A stretch of DNA of 64,000 nucleotides from Rhizopus arrhizus (taxonomy: Eukaryota; Mucoromycota; Mucoromycetes; Mucorales; Rhizopodaceae): the NCBI GenBank assembly GCA_024220505.1, contig JAKZZE010000005.1, positions 2,192,501 to 2,256,500 on the forward strand. The letters run 5' to 3'. The notes beneath the pieces were generated by a model that was not told where the DNA came from, made no database searches, and saw nothing but the letters and a program-made list of their open reading frames with translations. This document shows positions 1 through 10,701 of the stretch, one piece after another. A program made the position numbers and the translations under genes. Position 1 is the first letter of the stretch, and the number at the start of each line of letters is the position of its first letter.

Positions 1-260
1 CATTCCTCACAATAGTATAAATACTCACCTATTTTTATTAATAAAGTATCCGTCAATCATCAAGTATTATTCTCTCTGTTTGTCAGAATTAATTATAAAC
101 CTGTACATAACATTAGGACTCCTTAACATTCTTTAATTGAGAGCTTAGTAGTTCAAATTAATTCTTTTATTAAATTACATTCCTCATAATAGTATAAATA
201 CCCATAATTGTTTATTTAAATAAACATCAGCCAAGTATCAAGCATCATCCTCTCTATTAG
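1..260. repeat. degenerate direct repeat, possible old LTR fragments
   Basis: Two similar segments start at 1 and 178. Both open with cattcctca, followed about 10 bases later by gtataaata, then an A/T-rich stretch and a catcaagtatta or catcaagcatca-like run. A looser match with the same opening and TATA-like box lies at about 22,414, with a mirror copy near 55,350. A promoter-like box in a dispersed repeat fits LTR remnants, but no complete ends are visible. The family is not identified. Confidence 0.4.
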
Positions 261-408
261 ACTGTCCACCTATCCCTATCTTTACTTATCTTTGTCTCGC
301 TCTTACTGATCAACTATTTTGTCTATCCAAGCTTCTTAGTTCCTGTCCGGTTCTTTCTCTCTCTTCTCTGGCTTGACAAAACAACTCATTATATAAGCTT
401 ACCATCTG

Positions 409-827
409 TGTTATCTCGTAAGAATAAAAAAGACTATAAAATTCAACGAGACTTAAAAAAGTTATATTTTTATTTAATATTATTGTATCTGGTATTTATA
501 TCCTTTTCATGAAGATTCAATTAAATCCTTTTCAAGATACTTTAATTAATTATAGCTGTAGATCTAGCATGAATAAATTTTAGTATGAAGACCTGTTCCT
601 GGTTATGCAAGTGGACTGTTTATAATTATTTAAGTAGATCTATTTTTCATTTATGTCTCATTGCATCAGGAGCTATATTAAAACAACTTGTATTGAGTTA
701 AAGGAGTGGAATTAGTTATGACCGAATAATAGAGAAAAGACTGTAATAAATCTTTGTAAAGCATTCACTACTCTGATTTCTTATAAATTGAATATGAATC
801 ATGTTTAAAGTATGTTGGGATACGACA
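409..827 (-). repeat. 3' LTR of the gypsy element
   Basis: The plus strand starts tgttatctcg and ends gggatacgaca. It is 419 bp and looks identical to the LTR at 5,964-6,382. The inner edge abuts the polypurine tract, which marks it as the 3' LTR of a minus-strand element. Confidence 0.93.
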
Positions 828-840
828 TTGCCCCCTTCCA
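828..840 (-). other. polypurine tract (plus-strand primer)
   Basis: On the minus strand the bases directly before the 3' LTR read tggaagggggcaa, a purine-rich run in the expected place for priming second-strand DNA synthesis. Confidence 0.85.
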
Positions 841-1139
841 GGTCATAACTACTTCTGGATTTAGATTCATGAGTGTTCAATTGTGAAGACGAGTGTAAGT
901 GAAGTTCTCTGTTGTGTAATATTGAGCAAAGCAATATGTAATTCGTAAGTGCATGTTATAAGAATGTGTAGGTAGCAACATGTGAAAGGTTTTTTTATGT
1001 TGACGATTCTACATGTAAATGAACTGTGGATAGAATGTGGATTGACATTGTAAATTGGATTATTGGAAGTTTTTTTAAATTATTGAAAGGTAGCGTAAGG
1101 CGTTGAGATAATACGTATTAAGATGAATTGCAGTCACGG

Positions 1140-4100
1140 TTAATTTCTTGCTCTTTTACGGCTTGAATTGTCGTGGTTTTTTCTTGGTCTTTTTTCACTT
1201 GAATTAGGTTCAACATTACGTTGTCCATTTCGACGATTCCAGTATTTTAGTATTGGTCTGTTGTCGTGAAAGTGTTTTTCAGGTTCCCAAGTATCATCTT
1301 TCGCATCATAGCCTTTCCAACGTACCAAGTATAACCAGTTACCGGGAGTGCCTTTGTGGTCAATTACGGCTTCGACATCATATACCTCAGATTGTTCTTC
1401 TGATATTACTTTGATATGTGAAGGTGGAATATTTCGAGGTAAAAGTGCGCCAGTACCATCAACTAGGATGTAGCTTCCTCCTTGGTTCTTTCTGACAATT
1501 GTATAATTTCCAATGTAGAGTGGATCTGTTTTTGTAGTTCGGTTTATATTCTTGATCATGACTTGACTACCAGATGGTATTTCCTTGATAATTCGATGAG
1601 ATTTGTTAAACTTGTTTTCGGCAGCAGATTGAGAAGTTTTGATTTTCTCGCGAATAGCTGGTAAAACAGTGTTATTAAATTTCGTAATGTGTCCATTAAA
1701 CTGTTTTCTTGTTTCATTGTAGTTTGTAGGAATTGACACGTCACTATAGTCCTTGAATTGATTTGGACGTCTAGCAAACATCAGTGAAAATGGTCTTGTG
1801 TCGTGTAAGGCAGTTGGTGTGTTGTTTAGAGCTTCTTGGGTACTGTCAAGGTATAAGTCCCAGTCATCGTTCTTGCCTTGAAGTCTTTTATATATTATAT
1901 TCTTTGTCTTTCCAACCCAACGTTCTGCAATACCATTGCTTCGAGGGTGATATGCTGTTATAAGGCGATGATCGATACCAGAAACTTCAGTGAATTTACG
2001 GATGATTTCATTGACATATTCTGTTCCATTATCGCTTTGGATAATTTTTGGACGACCGAAGAGTGATAGTATGCTTCTTAATGCGAGTGCGATAGTATGT
2101 GAAGATTTATCAGGCATTGCTTTGAGTACGCAAAATCTTGTGAATACGTCTACTACAACTAGAATATAATTGTTTCCTTGAATTGATGTAGTCATAGGTC
2201 CGGCAGTATCGATACAAATATGATCCCAGGGTGCATCAGCATAGATTGACGATAATGGATGATATCCATGTTTGGCAATATTAAACTTTTGACAATCAGG
2301 GCAGCTGTTGACACAATCTAATGCATCTTGCTTCAAGTTCGTCCAATGGATTCCTTCACTATGTAGAGTGGTAACCATTGCTTGTGAACCTCTGTGCCCT
2401 TCAAGATGGGTCTTGAGTAGTAATTCTTGCCGTTCTTCTGGTGCTGGGGTTACAAGATCATCAGGCATCATCATACGAGTAGTCATATTTGTGTTTTTTG
2501 AATTAACTATGTGAGGTGTGATCCAGGTTCTATGTTGGTTTTTATCCCCCACCAGCGTTCTTTCGGTTTCGAAAAGACGCGATAACATGTCTGGTAGTAC
2601 GTTTTGAATACCAGGTCTGTGAATTATTTTGAAGTCGTAATCCAATATTGTGTCTAACCATTGTATCATCATAGAATTGGCGACAGGTTGAGTGTGGATG
2701 TAAGTAAGGGCCTTGTGATCAGTGTAAAGAGTGAAAGGATTACCCCATAAAAATGGATGAAACTTCTTGAGAGCGAAAACAATAGCAAGTAGTTCTCGTT
2801 TAGTAGTTGAGTAGTTCTTTTCAGATGTAGACAAAGCACGAGCCATGAAACCAAGATGGCAGATTTGCTTATCAATGATCTGGTAGAGAACAGCACCGAT
2901 GGAATAATTGCTGGCATCCGTTGCAACATAGAATGGTTCATTAAGATCAGGATGATATAAGACTGGAGCAGAAGCAAGTAGTTGTTTAATTTTTGTGAAT
3001 GCGTCGTCTTGTTCTTGACCCCAAACCTTGCTGGTGAGTTTGCCTTCAAAACGCAATTTATCCAATGGAGCTGTAACTTCGGATAAGTTGGGCAAGTATT
3101 TCCTAAAGTAGTTTACCAACCCTAAGAAGCGTTGAATATCTTTCCCTGTGGATGGCTTTTCCCAAGAAAGTGCGTTTGTAACCTTGCGTGGATCGAGTCG
3201 AGATCCTTTGGCATCAACACAAAAACCAAGTAAGTAAACAGATGTTTGAGCAAAGTGACATTTGTCAACATTCAGGATTAAGTTAACATTGGTGAGCTTC
3301 TTGATGACATTTTGTACATGAATAATATGTTCTTCATACGATTTAGAAAAAATGATAATATCATCCACAAATGCAAGAGCATAAGGAACATCAGCTAGGA
3401 TAGAATTAATGACTCTTTGATAACGTGAAGCAATATGCTTGAGACCAAATGGGCAACCTTTGAACATATATTGTTGACCTTGAAAAGTGAAGGTTGTTTT
3501 GACACGATCAGGTTTGTAAATTTGGAATCGATGAAAAGCTTGTCGTAAGTCTAAAGTAGTGAAAATAGTTGAACCTTGAAGTTGATCAAAAATTTCATCA
3601 ATTTTAGGTATAGGTTGTTTATCATTAGATATCAAAATAGAATTCAACAAACGAGGATCTAGGCATGGTCTATAACCTGTGAGATTCCCTTGTAAATCCT
3701 TTTTGGGTGCCAAAGTGAGAGGAGAATTCCATTCTGAACTCGGTGAAGCATGTTCAATCACTTCATCTTTTAACCATGTATCAACACATTCTCGCATTAC
3801 TGGCATCAGTTTGAGTGGAATACGGTAAGGTGATCGATAGGCTGTTTTGTTCTTTTCTGTATCAAGATGAATAATTGATTCAGGTACTGTGCAAAAACTA
3901 TTCTTTGGTATCTGTGCATTTTGATCGAGATCAGATTTGACTGCGGCCATAAAATTAATTTGTTGATCATTAGTACCATAAGGGGCATTATTTGGTTCAG
4001 GAGTATCATCGATTTCTTCTTTCACAGCAGGTTTTTTGTTTGGATGTTTTACAGCTAAATTTGTTATTAAAATATTTAATTTAGGCATCAAATCTAAACC

Positions 4101-5915
4101 AATGACAGCATCTGTATCAAAGGAAAGTGGAAGAACTTCGAAAATATGTGATGTATGAATGAGAGTATCATCGTTATCACCATAAATCAAGCTTAAAGCT
4201 TTAGAAGTTGTACCGAGACGTTTACTCTTATTATCGTTTGTAGCAAAAATAATAGAACCAGAAACGTTATTGTTTATATTAATGTTATTTTTATTAGCAA
4301 ATGTAATATCTATCGAGCTAAAAGAAGCACCAGAGTCCACAAGGGCAAAGGTGTCGATGTTTTCTATAGTGATAGGTACATACAAAGAATGGTTAGTTTT
4401 CACTTCATTCTGTTTGCTAGTTTTTTTCTTACAGTCATAGTTTGTAGGCAGGCTACTAATATCTATGTCCATACTGCCGTGGCTGTGCTCTTGATCATTC
4501 AAGTTGACAGCGGCAGGTGAATGTTTACTTCTATTGTGATGACCAGAGAAACGAGCAGAACGGAAAGCTTTAGTAGGGCTGTTGAACCTCTTGACTTTAT
4601 CTCTGCTGCAGGTAGTGGCATGGTCAGGACTCCATGGTACATTGGCAGAACATTTGTAACAATTTTTCTTTGTAATTGTTGGTGGAGTGACCTTGATGGC
4701 AGTAGTGGCAGTAGTGGCAGTATTGGCAGTGGCGATCCTTTTGAGGACTTTACATTGTTCAGTGGTATGGTTGCCATTACCATGAACAAGACATTTGGAT
4801 CTAGGTTTGAATTGAGTTTGGCCTTGTTTGCTTGGACCACTAGCATTTTTTGGGTTGTGCATTGACTTTTCAGCACCACTCACAAACGAAATTGGAGATG
4901 CGGACGATTGATTTATAATATTACGCTTTGTAATATTAGCAGCCATGGCTTCATCATTGCAAATATTTGAGGAGATGACTGTACGGGCCTTGGCAGACAC
5001 CTTACAGACCGAGTCTTGCATGTTCAAAGGTAAGTTCAGCAAGGAGCGGGACACTTCCTTATACAAGGCGATAGGTAAAGCACGTTTGAACAAAGCTGCA
5101 GTTCTGATGTCATCTTGCCATTTTGCTGCACGTCTGATTCTTTGGAATCGGTCAGTAAAAGCCTCGATTGACTCGTCTTGTTGCATCTTGATGGTCAGTA
5201 GTTGATCAATATTATTCAGCGTTTGAGCGACATCTTGGGTAGCATACGTGTTGATGATGATCGACCTTGCCTCATCCCAATTCAAGCTTCGACCTTTTAG
5301 GATTTCATTAAACCAGGATCTTTGGTCTCTATTCATTTTAATTGGAACCAAGCGCATCCAATGTTGATCAATTGCAAGTCCATTAGAACTTACAATCAGG
5401 GCGAATGTATCCAGAAGGTCTTCTACAGAGTCATGGACCTCTACGTCCGTTCTCCACACATTTCCAACCCATTGCCATGTAGGAAGGTCATTGGGGATGA
5501 AATGATCAAACCGACTTGACGATTGGTTAATATATTGCTGAGTTGCTTCAACCTTAGGAGGGTCGCAGTATGTTTGGACTTCCAAAAGATACTTGATACA
5601 GTTTGCAATATGTGATGCTTCATTGCGAAGGCTTTCTAGTTGATCCATGGGCAAGTGGTTCGATACACCTCTAGCAAACCTTTGAGATACTTCTTGCAAT
5701 TGTTGACGAAGTATGGTCAAGGAATCAATGTTACTAGTAACCAGGGGATTTTCATCAGCTGTCTCCATCATGTCAGCATCGTTCTGGTAAGGCAAAACTG
5801 GTTCAGTTGCTTCTTGACTAGATGTAGAATGAGTATCAACGGGAACCATAGGGCTAATGTCTTGAGCATTGTTGATTGTGGTAATTTCCATAGGTAAGTT
5901 GTTTTGAATGGCCAT
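1140..5915 (-). CDS. Gag-Pol polyprotein of a chromodomain Ty3/gypsy retrotransposon
   Basis: A single 1,591-codon frame encodes all parts needed for retrotransposition. In order: a Gag capsid-like region (about 130-320); a zinc knuckle with His in the second position, C-x2-H-x4-H-x4-C (about 373-389), and a second Cys/His cluster (about 421-440); aspartic protease with DSGA (about 527) and a later IGLD; reverse transcriptase with FVDD (about 849); RNase H with TDAS (about 998) and TDHK (about 1069); integrase with H-H and CPDC (1172-1210) and a DD35E core (about 1237, 1296, 1332); then a C-terminal chromodomain (about 1507-1560) with the aromatic residues of the methyl-lysine cage. Gag and Pol share one frame, as in Tf1/sushi-like elements. 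No stop or frameshift is seen, so the element is probably competent. The start is the first ATG, 48 bp inside the 5' LTR. Confidence 0.96.
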   Translation of the reverse strand: MAIQNNLPMEITTINNAQDISPMVPVDTHSTSSQEATEPVLPYQNDADMMETADENPLVTSNIDSLTILRQQLQEVSQRFARGVSNHLPMDQLESLRNEASHIANCIKYLLEVQTYCDPPKVEATQQYINQSSSRFDHFIPNDLPTWQWVGNVWRTDVEVHDSVEDLLDTFALIVSSNGLAIDQHWMRLVPIKMNRDQRSWFNEILKGRSLNWDEARSIIINTYATQDVAQTLNNIDQLLTIKMQQDESIEAFTDRFQRIRRAAKWQDDIRTAALFKRALPIALYKEVSRSLLNLPLNMQDSVCKVSAKARTVISSNICNDEAMAANITKRNIINQSSASPISFVSGAEKSMHNPKNASGPSKQGQTQFKPRSKCLVHGNGNHTTEQCKVLKRIATANTATTATTAIKVTPPTITKKNCYKCSANVPWSPDHATTCSRDKVKRFNSPTKAFRSARFSGHHNRSKHSPAAVNLNDQEHSHGSMDIDISSLPTNYDCKKKTSKQNEVKTNHSLYVPITIENIDTFALVDSGASFSSIDITFANKNNININNNVSGSIIFATNDNKSKRLGTTSKALSLIYGDNDDTLIHTSHIFEVLPLSFDTDAVIGLDLMPKLNILITNLAVKHPNKKPAVKEEIDDTPEPNNAPYGTNDQQINFMAAVKSDLDQNAQIPKNSFCTVPESIIHLDTEKNKTAYRSPYRIPLKLMPVMRECVDTWLKDEVIEHASPSSEWNSPLTLAPKKDLQGNLTGYRPCLDPRLLNSILISNDKQPIPKIDEIFDQLQGSTIFTTLDLRQAFHRFQIYKPDRVKTTFTFQGQQYMFKGCPFGLKHIASRYQRVINSILADVPYALAFVDDIIIFSKSYEEHIIHVQNVIKKLTNVNLILNVDKCHFAQTSVYLLGFCVDAKGSRLDPRKVTNALSWEKPSTGKDIQRFLGLVNYFRKYLPNLSEVTAPLDKLRFEGKLTSKVWGQEQDDAFTKIKQLLASAPVLYHPDLNEPFYVATDASNYSIGAVLYQIIDKQICHLGFMARALSTSEKNYSTTKRELLAIVFALKKFHPFLWGNPFTLYTDHKALTYIHTQPVANSMMIQWLDTILDYDFKIIHRPGIQNVLPDMLSRLFETERTLVGDKNQHRTWITPHIVNSKNTNMTTRMMMPDDLVTPAPEERQELLLKTHLEGHRGSQAMVTTLHSEGIHWTNLKQDALDCVNSCPDCQKFNIAKHGYHPLSSIYADAPWDHICIDTAGPMTTSIQGNNYILVVVDVFTRFCVLKAMPDKSSHTIALALRSILSLFGRPKIIQSDNGTEYVNEIIRKFTEVSGIDHRLITAYHPRSNGIAERWVGKTKNIIYKRLQGKNDDWDLYLDSTQEALNNTPTALHDTRPFSLMFARRPNQFKDYSDVSIPTNYNETRKQFNGHITKFNNTVLPAIREKIKTSQSAAENKFNKSHRIIKEIPSGSQVMIKNINRTTKTDPLYIGNYTIVRKNQGGSYILVDGTGALLPRNIPPSHIKVISEEQSEVYDVEAVIDHKGTPGNWLYLVRWKGYDAKDDTWEPEKHFHDNRPILKYWNRRNGQRNVEPNSSEKRPRKNHDNSSRKRARN

Positions 5916-5943
5916 TTTTGATAGGATAGAGCAAATAAAATTT

Positions 5944-5963
5944 AGAATTCGTTGAAAAAAATG
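5944..5963 (-). other. primer-binding-site region without a tRNA-type TGG
   Basis: The internal sequence just after the 5' LTR reads, on the minus strand, cat followed by seven T and then caacgaattc. It lacks the TGG expected for a tRNA-primed start. Eight bases here (TCGTTGAA on the plus strand, 5,949-5,956) are complementary to TTCAACGA inside the LTR (5,997-6,004). This would allow a self-priming fold as known for Tf1-type elements. Self-priming is inferred. Confidence 0.45.
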
Positions 5964-6382
5964 TGTTATCTCGTAAGAATAAAAAAGACTATAAAATTCA
6001 ACGAGACTTAAAAAAGTTATATTTTTATTTAATATTATTGTATCTGGTATTTATATCCTTTTCATGAAGATTCAATTAAATCCTTTTCAAGATACTTTAA
6101 TTAATTATAGCTGTAGATCTAGCATGAATAAATTTTAGTATGAAGACCTGTTCCTGGTTATGCAAGTGGACTGTTTATAATTATTTAAGTAGATCTATTT
6201 TTCATTTATGTCTCATTGCATCAGGAGCTATATTAAAACAACTTGTATTGAGTTAAAGGAGTGGAATTAGTTATGACCGAATAATAGAGAAAAGACTGTA
6301 ATAAATCTTTGTAAAGCATTCACTACTCTGATTTCTTATAAATTGAATATGAATCATGTTTAAAGTATGTTGGGATACGACA
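5964..6382 (-). repeat. 5' LTR of the gypsy element
   Basis: It is 419 bp, starts TG, ends CA and looks base-for-base like the left LTR. It should carry the element's promoter and transcript start. On the outer side ccatctg (6,383-6,389) separates it from a third LTR. Confidence 0.93.
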
Positions 6383-6389
6383 CCATCTG

Positions 6390-6805
6390 TGTTATCTCGT
6401 AAGAATAAAAAAGACTATAAAATTCAACGAGACTTAAAAAAGTTATATTTTTATTTAATATTATTGTATCTGGTATTTATATCCTTTTCATGAAGATTCA
6501 ATTAAATCCTTTTCAAGATACTTTAATTAATTATAGCTGTAGATCTAGCATGAATCAGTTTTAGTATGAAGACCTGTTCCTGGTTATGCAAGTGGACTGT
6601 TTATAATTATTTAAGTAGATCTATTTTTCATTTATGTCTCATTGCATCAGGAGCTATATTAAAACAACTTGTATTGAGTTAAAGGAGTGGAATTAGTTAT
6701 GACTGAATAATAGAGAAAAGACTGTAATAGATCTTTGTAAAAGCATTCACTATTCTGATTATAAATTGAATATGAATCATGTTTAAAATATGTTGGGATA
6801 CGACA
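6390..6805 (-). repeat. third, diverged LTR of the same family
   Basis: This copy of about 416 bp has the same ends as the two LTRs beside it. It differs at several places, including gaatcag in place of gaataaa, an extra A near 6,740 and a short deletion near 6,755. It is therefore older than the neighbouring element. The bases on its two sides (ccatctg and aaatgaa) do not match, so it is not a simple solo LTR with its own target duplication. Confidence 0.9.
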
Positions 6806-9020
6806 AAATGAAGCATTTTCTACAAATTAAATCAAGCTAAAAGAATATTTGAGAAAATAATTGAAGACGATAATCGAGTAGACAGCATCAATAAAATAAC
6901 AAAGAGTTGTGCAGAAGAAAGAATACCTGCAATTGAAAAAATATAAAAAGATTTGGAAGACGATAATACAAGGGAAGAGAATAGCAATGCAAACACATAT
7001 ACTATTTGTTAAGGATACATAAGATTATAGTCACTTTATTTTAGTAAAAGGAATCGGATATGATCCTAAATAGTATGCTGACATAACTTGGAATCATTTA
7101 TAACATTATTCCCAACACAGATCAATAGAATACTTTGATTAGATTTTTATATTAAGCTTTATTCATATTAACTTCACATAGTCAAATAAGATGACATGGT
7201 TGTAATGTAGTTTATTAATAATATGAGCATGTTGAATAAGGAATGACGATTACTTACCGGATCATCATTAGTCATGAAAACATTTATCCTGACTGAGATA
7301 TTATTGTTAACAATGATATCCAATCACGGAACTAAGGATCTTTATATCCATTCGTACCGTCTCCTTAAATAGTTATATCTGAAACCATCCCAATAGCATA
7401 ATTGACAATACAAGCTAGGAACAGGCTAAACTAATAATTAGAAATAGTAATCATCTATTCTGTCAAATTGATTATAAATCTGTCCTAATTCTTTATCCGT
7501 ATCATGTCTATAAATACTCTCACTTTTTACATGTAGAATTTATTTTTTTATCTAATCATAGTTATCTTAACTTAATAAAGAGATACCAAGTTCTAACAGT
7601 ATTTCTTTATCTTTGATTGCTATATTATATTTACCTAAAACTCCCCTATTCTAAACACTATTGAAGATTCTCAATTTATTGAAAGTTTGAGCAAGCCAAA
7701 ATAAAACAAAGGCTGGAAGGGTATATTTAATGAAGGAAAAGCAGAAGGCTTACTTCGATCATATAAATCATCTGACAGTCTAAAATTCTCTTACTATCAT
7801 ACCCAAAGACGAAAGAAACAACGAAAATAATGCTTTTATTACTGAAAAGTTTTTATTTTAGCTTTCTCTATTTGTTATCGCTTCACATGTCAAGCATATA
7901 GTTTCAGTTTCTAAATTGTAGCAAAAGAAAAGTTTTTTTTTGTTTGGATTAGATATAAACGGACACAATGTTGTAAGTAAAGGTCTAGGCGTACTAGTTA
8001 CATTTATGTTGACCGAATCAGGAAAAAACAAAAAACACTTTTGCGCCAAAAAGCTGGATTTATAAATCATCCAAGTAGGTACGTGCAAGATTAAAAGGTT
8101 TATTTCCATGGCTCCACGTACTAAAGTTGTAAGTCAAAGAAATAATTGAAATTCTGTTCATTATATGTATGTCAATTTTTAATAGCTTGTTCTTTATGGC
8201 TGTATAATATGCTCTGATGTGCTTTTGTCTGTAATTTTATGGCTTTTTCGCAAGTACTTTACTGCTATTAAAGCAAAATTTACTCATCCTTATATTTAGA
8301 AAATGCTTTACTAGATTACTAATGGTTTTATCGGGTCTATATTGGCAAAATGAAGCTTAAATGTAAGTAATACTCTCATATGATGCTCTGCAAAATGTTT
8401 AACCTAAATATTATTTTGTACTTGTTCTGTAACACATTCGTAATCCTTCTGTTCTATGTTCCTTGTTGCTTCTTATTTACGCGTATAACCATCCAATGGC
8501 TCTTTTTCTCAAGATGGGCAACTTACAAGGGCTTTATTAGACTTAATTCTATTTATTAAACGTCAAACAAGGCAAGTTTTAAAAAAAATATTCGCTGATG
8601 AATGGATAGATGATTGCTGTATTATTTTGATAAAAGTTTGAAATGGTATATTATTTGGCCATTTGAAAGGTGTAAAGAAGTATAAAAATCGTATTTCAGT
8701 AGAAAAATTGTTTATCCAATAAAAAGTATAAATTTAAAGCCCAATATTGTTTTTTTAAGCCAATGAAGTGTATTCAATGATAAGGTTTTTTACAAATAAG
8801 AATGTAAAGAAGTACATCAATAGACATGATTTCCTTCAATAACAGCAAATAAGTTTGCAGTGATTGAAAAAGAACCAACCTATCGTATCAAATAAAATGC
8901 GAATTTTACTGTCTTTCTTTTTTTAGGTGAAATCAAGGTCAAATTGATAATTAGACATGAAGAACAAAATAGGAAATGTTATGATTCCCATCCCTCATTT
9001 TTTGTTATTATTTCTTTTAG
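6806..9020. other. AT-rich stretch without a recognisable gene
   Basis: No ORF here has coding character. The one item that can be tied to something else is a roughly 70-bp repeat at 7,118-7,186. An ATG at 8,108 followed by a GTAAGT-like donor opens a reading of eight codons, but I could find no second exon. Confidence 0.6.
7118..7186 (+). repeat. solo copy of a Tc1-like 3' terminal segment
   Basis: The segment matches 15,592-15,660 over about 70 bp (shared words include actttgattaga, atattaagctt and catattaacttcacatag). That second copy lies just after the decayed Tc1/mariner gene at 14,655-15,575, so this is probably a leftover end of the same family. Confidence 0.6.
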
Positions 9021-9050
9021 TGCACTCTTTCCGGAAACTTTTTGCGACAA
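9021..9050 (+). repeat. left terminal inverted repeat
   Basis: It pairs with 13,452-13,488 on the other strand. The shared core is cactctttcc, then gaaa, a T-rich stretch and ttgcg. It lies about 140 bp before the transposase start. Confidence 0.65.
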
Positions 9051-9188
9051 GCACAAGCAATGGTTTGCAAGTTGATAAAAATAAAGTTTGCCCAGTGATC
9101 AGAAAAGACTTGGCACGCCACAATTTTTATATTTCGCGTATGTCACGACTACAGCCCCTAGCATCTTTTTCTGCAATCTATATTCAAA

Positions 9189-10499
9189 ATGATCTCGTTC
9201 ATTCATGAAGACGGGTTGGGAAATATGATGGATGAAGATGGAAAAGATGTCATTATGATGGAAGGCGGTAGCCATCTGTTCCCGGTGGAGATGATCACGA
9301 ATTACGACCATTACATGGACATGAAACCGCCTGAACGAATGGTGGTCACGAAAGCTGGGTCAGATGAAGTGAAACATGAAGACTCCATAACACCAAACCG
9401 CAAATCCTATCGATGTTACAAGGATGATGAAAAAGAGGAGCTCTTTTTTCTGGTGTACGAGAAAGGCATGTCAGTGCGAGCTGCGGCCCTACAACTGCAG
9501 ATCAAACCACGTACAGCGCAATATTGGGTTCAGCAAGATCAAAAAGAACCAAAAGATCAGATCGTGAAGAATGTGGGTGGCGGTAGGCCACCAGGACGAC
9601 CACCAAAGCTAGTCGAAGAGCACCGGCAATTCCTGATTGATTTGATTGATGAAAAGCCCTCACTTGTGCTAGACGAGATCATGGCAAGTTTGACGGAGCA
9701 GTTTGCCGACCTCGACATCAAGAAAAGTGCATTACACGATTTCATGACCAAAAAATGCAAGATTAGCCTGAAGCGGGCCCATTTTCAATCAGTTGAACGA
9801 AACAACTCTGAAAAAATCAAAGATCAACATGCTTGGGTGACAAAGTGGCTGCAAACCGATATGGACTATCTGAGCAATTGTGTGTTTGTAGACGAAGCCG
9901 CGTTCCACATCAACATGAAGCGTTCATATGCTTGATCGAAAAAGGGCTCTCGTGCAATTGTCAAGGTGCCAAAAACCAGAGCGATGACAACAACCATTCT
10001 CGGTGCAATCTCTCTATTTGGTGTCGTAAACGTTTCGGTGCGACGTCCAAAGGCAATGGCTCCATCCAAAAAGCGTAAAACAGCAGGCAGTAGCAGAACT
10101 GTCGACAAGACAACGAGCAAGCGTAGAACTGTCATTGGCCACTACTTTAACTTCCTCTCGAGTACAATGGACGTTCTAGACAGACATGAAATGTTCAAGG
10201 ACAATTATATTGTGATGGATAATGCGCCTATCCACCAACACGAGGACATCCGCAAGCATATAGAAAACCGTGGATATCGCTGCATATACCTTCCGCCCTA
10301 TTCGCCAGAACTGAATCCGATTGAGCAATTTTGGTCCATTTGTAAAAGCAAGCTCAAGAGAGAGCAGCTTTTGGAAGAAGAGACCTTGACAATCAGGATC
10401 CAAATGGCTTGCAATCAGATTCTTATTGGCGATCTTCGAGGATTTTGCAAATATTCTATTGCTAAGTTCGATGATTGCTTGAATAGAAGGCCAATTTAA
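9189..10499 (+). pseudogene. Tc1/IS630-type DDE transposase with one nonsense codon
   Basis: This is the cut-and-paste transposase of the surrounding element. The N-terminal part has a helix-turn-helix-like region (about 79-120: KGMSVRAAA, then PRTAQYW) and a basic GRPPGRPPK hook at about 133-141. The DDE_3-type catalytic core has Asp in VFVDEA (235), Asp in IVMDNAP (344) and Glu in NPIEQFW (379); 34 residues separate the last two, giving DD34E. Total length is 436 codons, normal for the family. Codon 249 is TGA (9,933-9,935), where relatives usually have Trp (the AWSKKG motif), so a single TGG-to-TGA change has silenced it. The frame continues cleanly afterwards, so the loss is recent. A long acidic N-terminal tail precedes the DNA-binding part. 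Confidence 0.88.
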
Positions 10500-10590
10500 T
10501 AAAATGCTTTTGCGCGTTTTGCAAACTGAACAATTGACGTTTGGAAAAAAGTTGCTCCTTGGTTGCACAAACATTTATTTAGGGAAAAAT
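10500..10590 (+). repeat. transposase 3' flank, first copy
   Basis: It matches 13,319-13,436: both have aaaatgcttttgcgcgtttt, then aacaattgac, aaaaaagttgctccttgg and cacaaaca. This copy lacks about 32 bases present in the second (after gcgttttgc) and is not followed by a terminal inverted repeat. Confidence 0.75.
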
Positions 10591-10649
10591 GACGAACGAT
10601 GTAGAGCAGTACAACAAGTGAAGGGGAGTGAAGGGGAAAGAAATGAAGT

Positions 10650-10652
<3 letters not shown>

Positions 10653-10690
<38 letters not shown>
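10653..10690. repeat. poly(T) tract, 38 bases
   Basis: An uninterrupted T run lies just past the stop codon of the minus-strand gene. Read on that gene's strand it is a poly(A) run about 12 bases after the stop. Confidence 0.9.
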
Positions 10691-10692
<2 letters not shown>

Positions 10693-10701
10693 GAAAGGCT
10701 T

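Larger units (their letters stand above)
409..6382 (-). mobile_element. chromodomain Ty3/gypsy LTR retrotransposon (chromovirus), full length
   Basis: This is a complete LTR retrotransposon read on the minus strand. The order is 5' LTR (5,964-6,382), a 48-bp leader, one gag-pol frame (5,915-1,140), a roughly 300-bp 3' internal region (1,139-841), a polypurine tract (840-828) and the 3' LTR (827-409). Both LTRs are 419 bp, begin TG, end CA and look identical by eye, so insertion is recent. The same 7 bases, ccatctg, flank the element at 402-408 and 6,383-6,389. Ty3/gypsy target duplications are usually 4-6 bp, so 7 is slightly unusual. A terminal chromodomain places it with chromoviruses. Confidence 0.95.

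Noticed and set aside
1482..5897. Plus-strand ORFs over the gypsy element
   Set aside because: They are antisense shadows of the gag-pol frame without motifs of their own.
8108..8140. ATG with MAPRTKVV followed by GTAAGT, like the first exon of a histone-H3-type gene
   Set aside because: No second exon with histone sequence could be found downstream; eight residues are too few.
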